Shown here: one piece after another, positions 43,212 to 50,652 of the stretch
Layout: each line of letters starts with the position of its first letter
How positions within the stretch are numbered: position 1 is the stretch's first letter
NCBI GenBank assembly: GCA_964484385.1
Contig: CAZAFV010000004.1
Coordinates: 21,237 to 85,236 of the forward strand
Origin: Poriferisodalis sp964484385
Lineage (GTDB): Bacteria; Actinomycetota; Acidimicrobiia; Acidimicrobiales; Poriferisodalaceae
Length of the DNA stretch: 64,000 nucleotides
Direction of reading: 5' to 3'
Made by a program: the position numbers and the translations under genes
The notes under the pieces: generated by a model
Databases searched by the model: none
Told to the model about the DNA's origin: nothing
The model's input: the letters and a program-made list of their open reading frames with translations, nothing else

Positions 43212-44065
43212 GCCCCGAAGCGCCGCCGCCCGCTCGGTACCCGCCGCAGAACCACATCCTCCGGCACCTGCGCCTCAGCCATGAGATGAGGGGTGACGGC
43301 ACGCTGACAGCAACCATGCCGATCCTCGACGACCTCGCCGATGGTCCTCTGGCCGAGGGAGGCTGGCTGCGGCTCGGTGCCGTAGCCACGCTGGTGGACT
43401 CGGTGGCGGGACATCACGCCGTGCTGCAGGTGACGCCCGACTGGTCTGCCACGCTGCACCTGTCGACGGTGCTGGCTGCCCGGGCCGAGGGCGAGGTAGT
43501 GACCGCTCGCTGCACGCCGTTGCGAGTCGGCCGGAACCAAGTGGTCACCGAAACCTCGGTGACGGATGAAGCGGGAACCGAGGTTGCCCGCTCGACCTGT
43601 ACCTATGCGCGCCTGCCCCGGCGCGACGACACGCCGGTCGTGGATTCCACAGCGCGCGAGAACACGGTGGACTATCGGGAGGACCACGAGCTCGATCCTC
43701 GGCCCGCGCTCGACGATTACCTGCAGATCACCCCAGTGCCCGGCGAGCCGCGCATTGAGCTGCCGATGCACAACCGCATCCGCAACTCCTTCGGCTCGCT
43801 GCAAGGGGGCGCGTCGATCGTCGTCGCCGAGGTCATGGCGAATCACCTCGCCGGCATGGCGGCTGGCGGCGAGCGCACCTCACGCTGTGTGTTCGCCGAT
43901 GTGCATTACTTGGCGCCGGGTCGCGGCGGTCCGTTTCGCGTCGACGGCGAACTGCTCGCACGCACCGATCACCTGGTGACGACCCGCACCCGGATCTTCG
44001 AAACCGCCGGTGACACTGACCGGCTGCTGCAAACCGCCACTGCGACGGCTGCCTATCTCGACTGA
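43208..44065 (+). CDS. Double hotdog-fold thioesterase-like protein
   Basis: 285 residues containing two hotdog-type halves. The first half has GGWLRLGAVATLVDSVAGHHA followed by TLHLSTVL. The second has MHNRIRNSFGSLQGGASIVV and FADVHYLAPGRGGPFRVDGEL. The pattern (small-residue loop before a long helix, Q-G-G-A) is that of PaaI/4HBT thioesterases, so it is probably an acyl-CoA thioesterase. The ATG overlaps the coaE stop codon, and coupling to coaE suggests a link with CoA turnover. Substrate unknown. Confidence 0.8.
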   Translation: MSPEAPPPARYPPQNHILRHLRLSHEMRGDGTLTATMPILDDLADGPLAEGGWLRLGAVATLVDSVAGHHAVLQVTPDWSATLHLSTVLAARAEGEVVTARCTPLRVGRNQVVTETSVTDEAGTEVARSTCTYARLPRRDDTPVVDSTARENTVDYREDHELDPRPALDDYLQITPVPGEPRIELPMHNRIRNSFGSLQGGASIVVAEVMANHLAGMAAGGERTSRCVFADVHYLAPGRGGPFRVDGELLARTDHLVTTRTRIFETAGDTDRLLQTATATAAYLD

Positions 44066-44123
44066 GCGAGCTTGGCCGAAATAGGCATGCCGCGTGTCAC
44101 ACCGGCCCTCTACCGTGCAGGGC

Positions 44124-45041
44124 ATGACCACACCGCCGCGCAACGCTCCGGCCCGGCCTCGGGCCGGCTTGCCGCGGCTGGCAGCGTTCGATGTTGACGG
44201 AACGCTGATCAACCGCCATGGCGTGCTCACCGAGCGGACTGCTTCGGCGCTGCGGGCACTTGCCGCGGCGGGCGTCGTCACTGCTTTGGCCACCGGCCGC
44301 CCGTGGCCGCAGGCCCAGTCGGTCGTGCGCCAGGCGTCGGGCGTGTCCTATGCGGTGTGTCTCAATGGTGCGGTGGTGATGGACGCCGTCGCGGGCGAGC
44401 AGATCGCCGATCGCGCAATGACGCACATCGAGGCCATCGAGGCGGCGGAGATTGCCCGCAAGCTGGTGCCGGACGTGCGGTTCGGGCTCGACATGGCCGA
44501 CGGCCGGCACGTGTGGGAGCACGACTTCGCTCCCGTCATGCCCGTCGACCTGCTCGCAGACATCAGCGTTGACCGCGTCGACGATGCGCTCAGCGCTGTC
44601 GACGGGCCTGTCCTGACGTGGCTGGTGCATGCGCCGAGCGTCGACACGCTGACGCTCATTGACGAGCTCGCTTCAGAAATGCCGCTCGGCACCGAGATCC
44701 GGCCGTCGGGTTTGGATATGGCAGAGATCGCGGCGGCTGGGGTGAATAAATCAGCGGGGCTGGAGATCATCTGTCAGCGCTACGGCTTCGACGCAGCAGA
44801 CGTCCTGGCATTCGGCGACGGGCTGAACGACATCGACATGCTGCGCTGGGCCGGCCAGGCGGTCGCGATGTCCAATGCTCCCGACTCGGTCCACGATGCG
44901 GCCGACCGGGTCGCTCCGAGCAATGAGCACGATGGCGTGGCGGTTGTTGTCGAGGCGATGCTTGCCTCCGAAGGCGGGCCGCCGGCTGGGCGAGGCGGTG
45001 CGTTCGACGCTGCGCCGCCCGACGGGAGGTCCGATGGCTGA
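44124..45041 (+). CDS. HAD-superfamily hydrolase (Cof-type phosphatase)
   Basis: 305 residues from ATG at 44124. HAD motif I is AAFDVDGTLINRHG, motif II is ALATGRPW, motif III Lys is near GVNKSAGLEIIC, and motif IV is LAFGDGLNDIDML. The cap inserted between motifs II and III and the G-D-x-x-N-D pattern place it in the Cof/YbiV group of sugar-phosphate or nucleotide phosphatases. The C-terminal tail (PPAGRGGAFDAAPPDGRSDG) is disordered-looking. It overlaps the next gene by 8 bases, indicating an operon. In-frame codons from 44094 are a possible but less likely longer start. Confidence 0.88.
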   Translation: MTTPPRNAPARPRAGLPRLAAFDVDGTLINRHGVLTERTASALRALAAAGVVTALATGRPWPQAQSVVRQASGVSYAVCLNGAVVMDAVAGEQIADRAMTHIEAIEAAEIARKLVPDVRFGLDMADGRHVWEHDFAPVMPVDLLADISVDRVDDALSAVDGPVLTWLVHAPSVDTLTLIDELASEMPLGTEIRPSGLDMAEIAAAGVNKSAGLEIICQRYGFDAADVLAFGDGLNDIDMLRWAGQAVAMSNAPDSVHDAADRVAPSNEHDGVAVVVEAMLASEGGPPAGRGGAFDAAPPDGRSDG

Positions 45042-45495
45042 GCAGGAGCGCCGTTCGGTATGGGAGCGAATGCGGCGCGGCATGGCCGACCACAACGCCA
45101 AGGCCCCGCGCACGCCCTTGGGAATGCCCGAAGTTGTCGATGACGACGACGCGACCGACGCTGCGGCTGACACGCCCGACGGGGCGACCGCCGAACTCGT
45201 GCTGGAGCGCATCCATCACTACCGGGACACCATCCGCAGCTACCAGGTTCTCATTGAGAACCAGCGAGTCGGGCAGATCCGCGACGACCAGACCGAGCAC
45301 TTCGTACTGCGTCCAGGCAGCTACACGCTGCGTCTGCAACTGATGTGGATCTTCAGCCCCAGAGTGGTCGTCGAGCTGCCCGCCGGCACCGAGACGCGCC
45401 TGATCTGTGGCCCCAACGGCGGCATCCTGCAAGCCTGGCGCCTCTTCTTCGCCCCGACCACGGCAATCTTCCTTCGTTTTGCGCCCGAAGCGTGA
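45034..45495 (+). CDS. Conserved hypothetical protein (153 aa)
   Basis: Overlaps the HAD gene by 8 bases; a GGGAGG ribosome binding site lies just before the ATG at 45034 (MAEQERRSVWERMRRGM). The first 60 residues are charged and Asp/Ala-rich (VVDDDDATDAAADTPDG). The remainder forms a compact predominantly beta domain: HHYRDTIRSYQVLIENQRVG, HFVLRPGSYTLRLQLMWIFS and TRLICGPNGG. There is no signal peptide or cysteine-rich motif. The beta pattern recalls PEGA-like domains, but I cannot name the family. Confidence 0.7.
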   Translation: MAEQERRSVWERMRRGMADHNAKAPRTPLGMPEVVDDDDATDAAADTPDGATAELVLERIHHYRDTIRSYQVLIENQRVGQIRDDQTEHFVLRPGSYTLRLQLMWIFSPRVVVELPAGTETRLICGPNGGILQAWRLFFAPTTAIFLRFAPEA

Positions 45496-45553
45496 TGCAG
45501 CCTGCGCTTTGCAGCCGAAGCCTGAGCAGGGGTCAACGGTAGGGTTCGCCGCC

Positions 45554-46831
45554 ATGAGCGAGCGGCGGGCATCTGTAAGCGCAACGTCGGATGGCGAGCT
45601 CAGGTCCGAGCTCGATGCCTGGCTCGCGGACAACTGGGATCCCGAAGCCAGCGTGCGGGAATGGTGGGCGCGGCTAGCTGCTGCTGGCCTGGCCAACCCG
45701 ACGCTGGCTGCGCCGTTCGGCAGGGGCTGGGGCCGTGCCGAGACACGAGTCCTGGTGGACGCGATTCGCGCCGCGGGCGCCATCGGCTCGCCGGCCGGTC
45801 TGGGCATGCTGCTGGCCGCGCCCACTGTCCTCGAGCACGGCACACCCGAACAGATCGAGCGCTTCGTGCCGGCCATCCTCGACGGCACCGAATCGTGGTG
45901 CCAGCTGTTCTCCGAGCCGGGCGCGGGCAGCGACCTCGCCGGGCTGCAGACCAAGGCCATCCGCGACGGCGACGAGTGGATCATCACCGGGCAGAAGGTG
46001 TGGACATCGGAAGGCTCCCACGCCGACTTGGGCATGCTCGTCGCCCGCACCGATCCGGAGGCGCCCAAGCACCGCGGACTCACCTGGTTCGCGTTCGAGA
46101 TGGACCAGGACGGCGTGGAGGTGCGGCCCCTGCGCGAGATGACCGGCCGGTCGCTGTTCAACGAGGTGTTCATCGACGGGGCTCGCGTCCCCCACGCGAA
46201 TGTCATCGGCGAGCTGAACGACGGCTGGCGGGTGACCAATACAACGCTCATGGTCGAGCGGGCGGGCATCGGCGGCAGCCACGGTCTCGCATTCGCAGCG
46301 GCGCATCCCGGCTCCATCGCCGGTCACCTTGACCGGCCTGCCGGCTCCTTTCGCGGCAAGCGGCTCGCGCTCGCGGCCGGCGGAGTGGGACCAGGCACGT
46401 TCAATCAGCTCAGCGAGGAGGCCCACGCTCGCAACCGGGATCGCGACCCGGTCGTTCGCCAGGAGCTCGCGGCGCTGCATACCGAGATCGAGCTCATGCG
46501 GCTCTCCGCCATCCGCGGGCGGCAGCGATCCCAGCGCACCGGCGGCGAGGGCAACCTGGCGAAGCTGCGCATGACCGCGGCCCTGCGCCGCGCCCGGTCG
46601 CTCGCGAGCACCATCCTCGGCGCGGACATGACGCTGTGGGGCGACGAGGCCGCGACTGAAGGTGTGCTGCAGGAGATGGCGGTCTTCTCGCCGGCGCCGT
46701 CGATCTACGGCGGCACCGACGAGATCCAGCGGAACATCCTCGGCGAGCGGGTGCTGGGTCTCCCCAGAGAGCCCGGCCCCGATCCGGCTACGCCGTTCCG
46801 GGAACTTGCCCAGAACGCAACGTCTTGGTAG
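45554..46831 (+). CDS. Acyl-CoA dehydrogenase
   Basis: FAD-dependent enzyme of beta-oxidation type, 425 residues from ATG at 45554. Features: LFSEPGAGSDLAGLQTKA (FAD/substrate loop), ITGQKVWTSEGSHAD, GGTDEIQRNILGERVLGL near the C-terminus, and the helical N-terminal domain. The catalytic Glu expected in the region equivalent to PSIYGGTDE appears present. The insert near residues 240-310 (SIAGHLDRPAGSFRGKRLAL) and the GGEGNLAKLRMTAALRRARS pattern suggest an actinobacterial subclass (FadE-like, sterol or branched-acyl). Substrate unknown. Follows the hypothetical gene by 58 bases. Confidence 0.9.
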   Translation: MSERRASVSATSDGELRSELDAWLADNWDPEASVREWWARLAAAGLANPTLAAPFGRGWGRAETRVLVDAIRAAGAIGSPAGLGMLLAAPTVLEHGTPEQIERFVPAILDGTESWCQLFSEPGAGSDLAGLQTKAIRDGDEWIITGQKVWTSEGSHADLGMLVARTDPEAPKHRGLTWFAFEMDQDGVEVRPLREMTGRSLFNEVFIDGARVPHANVIGELNDGWRVTNTTLMVERAGIGGSHGLAFAAAHPGSIAGHLDRPAGSFRGKRLALAAGGVGPGTFNQLSEEAHARNRDRDPVVRQELAALHTEIELMRLSAIRGRQRSQRTGGEGNLAKLRMTAALRRARSLASTILGADMTLWGDEAATEGVLQEMAVFSPAPSIYGGTDEIQRNILGERVLGLPREPGPDPATPFRELAQNATSW

Positions 46832-46897
46832 CGCGCTGTACCTTGCTCGAGGCCATCGGGGAACGCACGCCCAGCGGGCGGCACAGAATGTGAAGCG

Positions 46898-48453
46898 GTG
46901 AGCATGACCGAACCGCCCGAGGGTCCGGAGTCGCCGCAGGGCCTTGAGATCCTGCCGGAGGGCGGCGCCGATTTCGCCAGCGTGCAGGAGACGGTGGTGG
47001 AGCGACGGCCGTCGTCGGCGCCGCGCTTGGCCGTGTTCGCAAGCCTCGCCGCGGCCTTGGCCGTGGCTGCGCTGGTCGTGGCGTGGGTACGCAGCAACGG
47101 CGAGCCCGATGCCGCACTGGCGCCGACCACCACCACGACCGAACCCCCCGCGACGACGACCACCACCACGGCACCGGCGCAGCCGCCGCGCACGACACTG
47201 CCACCGCCTACTGCGCTCGACGCAGCCGTCGGCGAGCTGCCGCCAGCACGTCCCGCCGCCGAGATGATCGCCACGCTCGCCGGCGACCCGACGGGCGACA
47301 TCCGCGGCTTCCTGTACCAGCTCGATCTGCTGACCGGCGAGGCACGGTTCGTGCCATTGCCCGGCCTGCCGCACACGCTTGTCGATCTCGACGGGGCGCT
47401 CGTGGTGGGCATCAGGCGCGACGTGCTGCGGGTGGACATCGACAGCGGCGACACCGTAGTCATCGCCGAAGACGTAGCCGAAGTGCTGCCCGCCTACAGC
47501 CCGCCCGGGATCGTGGGCGTGGTGCGCGGCACTGAGCATCTGTTCGCCCGGGTGGTCGGCCCCGACGGTGTGTTCCGCTCGGCGGTGCAGATGCCCAACG
47601 AGGCGATCGTGCACGGGGCGCTCGGCGATCACGTCGTCGTGTCGATGGCGGGCAGCGTCATGGCGCTCGACGGGCGAAACGCAGCGCTGCAGCTCGGTAC
47701 CGGCCGAGTGCTCGCCGTGGGCGATGGTCATGTTGTTCGGCTGCAGTGCGAGGAATACGGCTGCCAGATCACTGACATCTCATTCAGCGCCACTGTGGGC
47801 CCAGATCGCCGCGACGACTGGTGCGAGGAGATCTGTGCAGAGGCGTCGGGCCGCTTCGGCGAGCGCGACGACCAGGCCGAGCTGGCGCAGGACTGCTCGA
47901 CGTTCTGCGAGGGCTACCCGATTTCCACCGGGGTGATCTCAGAGCGGCGAGTGGAGCTGCCCGCGGAGCTGCAGGCGGCGTCGCCGGACAGATGGAGCGA
48001 GCAAGGATTGATGTCGCCGGACGGCAATCGCATCGCGCTGCGGCTCCTGCATGGCAACGGCACGCCAGCGGGTGTGGTGGTGGTGGACTTGGCCGAGGAT
48101 TGGGGTCGCCACTCGCCCGAGATCGGCGTCGACCTCGGAGACATGGCGTGGGCGCCCGACAGCCGATACCTGCTGTACACGCTCGACAACGATGTCATGG
48201 TCTGGGATGTCGAGGCTGCCGAGGGGGAGNNNNNNNNNNNNNNNNNNNNNNNNNNNNNNNNNNNNNNNNNNNNNNNNNNNNNNNNNNNNNNNNNNNNNNN
48301 NNNNNNNNNNNNNNNNNNNNNNNNNNNNNGTACACGCTCGACAACGATGTCATGGTCTGGGATGTCGAGGCTGCCGAGGGGGAGCTGCCGTCGGGCCGGG
48401 CTCATGTGGGCGAACCGCTGGGACAGCTCATTTTGCGTTCGCCTACTGGCTGA
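46898..48453 (+). CDS. Membrane-anchored propeller-like protein with cysteine-rich insert (interrupted by an assembly gap)
   Basis: N-terminal cytoplasmic segment, one transmembrane helix (LAVFASLAAALAVAALVVAWV, about residues 44-64), a Thr/Pro-rich stalk and an extracellular domain with repeated beta-strand pairs and a final SPDGNRIALRLLHGNG / APDSRYLLYTLDND pattern, like TolB/WD40 blades. A loop holds six Cys in three hairpins: CEEYGC, CEEIC and CSTFC. The 100-N run falls near the end. The 55 bases before it equal the 55 after it; merging them keeps the frame and gives 466 residues ending ILRSPTG. Alternative start ATG at 46904. Function unknown; probably a surface sensor or binding protein. 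Confidence 0.7.
48175..48384. other. Scaffold gap of 100 N (48230-48329) flanked by identical 55-base ends
   Basis: Bases 48175-48229 and 48330-48384 are identical (55 bases). Contig ends that overlap by exactly one k-mer (k = 55) are normal assembler output, so the gap is probably artificial and the two copies are one. Confidence 0.9.
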
Positions 48454-48563
48454 GGGGGTACGCGCGCCCGCAGCGGAGGCGGCAGGATCCTCAGCGACCA
48501 GCGATCCGGCAGGTCGCAACGTCGCCGAGTCTCCTGCAGCCTCCGCAGCTCGGTCGTCTGTGC

Positions 48564-49274
48564 TTAGCCGTTGTCGGCCAGTTGATCTGCGGTGACGATG
48601 ACGAACAGGCCGGTGGCCTCTATGAGCGGGGGAGCGTCGGGTGCTGCGCTGGCTGCGCGCACGGCGAGCTCAACGTGCGACTTGCGGCCCTCGCGGCGGG
48701 TTTCGCGCCCGGCGAAGATCACCGGCTCGTCGATGGGGACGCCGCCCCGGTAGTCGATCTCCAGGCGTGCGGTGTAGGCGGCGATACCCAGGCAGACCAT
48801 GAGGTAGCCCAGAACGTCGTCGACCACGGCACATACCGAGCCGCCGTGTGCACGTCCCGGCGCGCTTTCAAAAGCAGCGCCGAAGGTGACCAGTGCCCTC
48901 ACGCCGTCGCCGTCACGGCGCATGTCGACTTCCATCGCGGTGGGATTGGCGGGTCCGCTGAAGGCTCGGTCGCTGAATGCCATGACTTCGGCACCGTCAG
49001 CGGGCCGAGGATCGGTGTAGCGACGGGCGAAGTAGTCGGCCGGCCGCGGAACCGGTGCTGAGCCGGCTTCGAGCCGCCCGGCGGTCGCCTCGGCCCACGC
49101 AGCGATCTCCGCCAGCGTCTCGGGGTCGGTGCGATGACGCACAAACGCGTGTGCCAGCCGTCGCAGTGCTCCCGCCGCAGCGCTGCGCTCGGCGAGCTGG
49201 GCATCGGGATAGATGAGGTGCAGGTCGCCGCCTGCCTCGACATCGGCGTCGCGGCGCGGCGACGGGTCGTTCAC
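48564..49274 (-). CDS. PaaI-like hotdog thioesterase
   Basis: 236 residues. N-terminal half is helical and charged (RRLAHAFVRHRTDPETLAEIA). The hotdog domain is in the C-terminal half: ESAPGRAHGGSVCAVVDDVLGYLM carries the H-G-G-x-x-x-x-x-D/E pattern of PaaI-type thioesterases, and RREGRKSHVELAVRAAS is the usual last strand pair. Similar architecture to other actinobacterial acyl-CoA thioesterases with a long N-terminal extension. It precedes the SnoaL-like gene upstream by 6 bases, so a two-gene transcript is likely. Substrate unknown. Confidence 0.82.
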   Translation of the reverse strand: MNDPSPRRDADVEAGGDLHLIYPDAQLAERSAAAGALRRLAHAFVRHRTDPETLAEIAAWAEATAGRLEAGSAPVPRPADYFARRYTDPRPADGAEVMAFSDRAFSGPANPTAMEVDMRRDGDGVRALVTFGAAFESAPGRAHGGSVCAVVDDVLGYLMVCLGIAAYTARLEIDYRGGVPIDEPVIFAGRETRREGRKSHVELAVRAASAAPDAPPLIEATGLFVIVTADQLADNG

Positions 49275-49280
49275 GGGCTG

Positions 49281-49772
49281 TCAGCTGCCGAGCCGGTCAG
49301 GCTCGCCGTAGGGGTAGTCGACCAGTTCGCTGGACGGGTGCTCGAGGTCGAATGTCCAGTACTGGCGGATCTCGGCGATCAGCCGCTCGCCGGAACCGTC
49401 GCGCGGGCCGAAGTCGTAGTGCTCGCTGCCCCGCACGGCGAACGGCACCTCGCCGTCGGCGCCCGCTGCGCTCGTGCCAGACATCTTCCATTCGATCGCT
49501 GCGGTGTCGCCGTCGGTCACCAGCCGCTCGCAGTGCCACGACGCGCCCTGCCACTTGGAGGCGATGCGCGACCAGAAGCGCCCGATCGTTGCCGCACCTC
49601 GCACTGGGGCATGGTTCGTGTCGTAGACCACGGCGTCATCGGTGAAGTGTCCCGCCACTGCCGCCGCGTTGCCGCTGGTGCAGGCATCGAAGTAGCCGGT
49701 GATCCGCGCTTCGATGTCCGCGGCCGCTTCCGGAGTGCCTTCGGTGATGCCTGTGCTGGCGTGCTCGCTCAT
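49281..49772 (-). CDS. SnoaL/NTF2-like nuclear transport factor 2 family protein
   Basis: 163 residues from ATG at 49772. A single cone-shaped NTF2-like domain: ARITGYFDACTSGNAAAVAG, then FTDDAVVYDTNHAPVRGAAT, and later FDLEHPSSELVDYPYGEP. Such proteins are enzymes (isomerases, hydratases, dehydratases) or binding proteins; conserved residues allow no choice. It is located 6 bases upstream of the thioesterase on the same strand and 28 bases downstream of the ABC ATPase gene. The longer frame to 49832 lacks a good start. Confidence 0.75.
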   Translation of the reverse strand: MSEHASTGITEGTPEAAADIEARITGYFDACTSGNAAAVAGHFTDDAVVYDTNHAPVRGAATIGRFWSRIASKWQGASWHCERLVTDGDTAAIEWKMSGTSAAGADGEVPFAVRGSEHYDFGPRDGSGERLIAEIRQYWTFDLEHPSSELVDYPYGEPDRLGS

Positions 49773-49800
49773 GCCGCCAGTCTCGCAGGCCCCCTTTTGG

Positions 49801-50646
49801 CTAGTCCACCGCCCATGACAGCCAGCGGCCATCGCGCCGTTCGAGCCTCAGCTTGTGCGAGAAACACTCCGACAGCGACTCGGCGGTGAGCACGTCGCCC
49901 AGAGGGCCGCACGCCAGCGGCAGACCGTCGCGCAGCAGCAGCCCGTGGGTGAACGACGGCGGGATCTCGTCGGTGTGGTGGGTCACCAGCACCGTTGCCG
50001 GAGTCTCAGGATCCGCAGCCAGCGATTCCAGACTGGCCACGAGCTGCTCCCGGCCCGCGAGGTCCAGACCGGCGGTCGGCTCGTCGAGCAGCAGCAGCTC
50101 CGGACGGCCCATGAGCGTGCGAGCCAGCTGCACGCGTTGCTGTTCGCCCGACGACAGCGTGGCGAACGCCCGGGCAGCCAGCGGACCGGCGCCCACGCGT
50201 TCCAAACATGCCCGCGCGCTCGATCGGTCGGCATCGGTGTAGGCGTGCCACCACGTCTCCAACGCGGCGTAGCGCGCAGTCATCACGATGTCGAGGGCGC
50301 TGATGTTCGGCCGGAACTGATCGCGCAGCGACGAACTCGCCAGCCCGATGCGCCGCCGATGTTCGCGCACATCGACGGCACCCCACCGCTCGCCCAGCAC
50401 CTCGACCGTGCCGGTGGTGGGGAAGCGGTAGAGCGACAGGATCTTGATGAGGCTGGTCTTGCCCGATCCGTTCGGTCCCAGCACGATCCACCGCTCGTGG
50501 GGAGCGATCTGCCAGTCGAGCGGTCCCAGCACGGTGGTGCCGTCGTAGACGACTGACACATTCCGCAAGGATGCGGTCACATTCCGCAGGGAGACTGTCG
50601 GCTGGGCTGAAGGCCGATCTGCAGGCAGAGGCTGGGCGTCACTCAC
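49801..50646 (-). CDS. ABC-type ATP-binding protein (soluble, unpaired)
   Basis: 281-residue ATPase with Walker A LGPNGSGKTSLIKI near residue 58, signature LSSGEQQRVQLARTL, Walker B LLLLDEPTAGLD and the H-loop VTHHTDEIPPSF. The VTHHTDEIP pattern and AVDVREHRRRIGLASSSL resemble the YlmA/ModF branch. No permease gene is linked, so it may be an ABC protein acting alone or with a distant partner. The N-terminal repeat SLRNVTASLRNVS comes from a short direct duplication of ACATTCCGCA at about 50560-50590. Followed downstream by the SnoaL-like gene. Confidence 0.85.
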   Translation of the reverse strand: MSDAQPLPADRPSAQPTVSLRNVTASLRNVSVVYDGTTVLGPLDWQIAPHERWIVLGPNGSGKTSLIKILSLYRFPTTGTVEVLGERWGAVDVREHRRRIGLASSSLRDQFRPNISALDIVMTARYAALETWWHAYTDADRSSARACLERVGAGPLAARAFATLSSGEQQRVQLARTLMGRPELLLLDEPTAGLDLAGREQLVASLESLAADPETPATVLVTHHTDEIPPSFTHGLLLRDGLPLACGPLGDVLTAESLSECFSHKLRLERRDGRWLSWAVD

Positions 50647-50652
50647 GAGCGC

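Noticed and set aside
48450..48563. GC-rich gap after the membrane-anchored protein, checked for a third repeat copy
   Set aside because: It has inverted GCAGCGGAGGC-like pieces but does not contain the blocks of the dispersed repeat.
49801..50646. Unpaired ABC ATPase as the missing ThiQ
   Set aside because: It lies 10 kb away in another context; its sequence resembles the YlmA/ModF branch and has no riboswitch.
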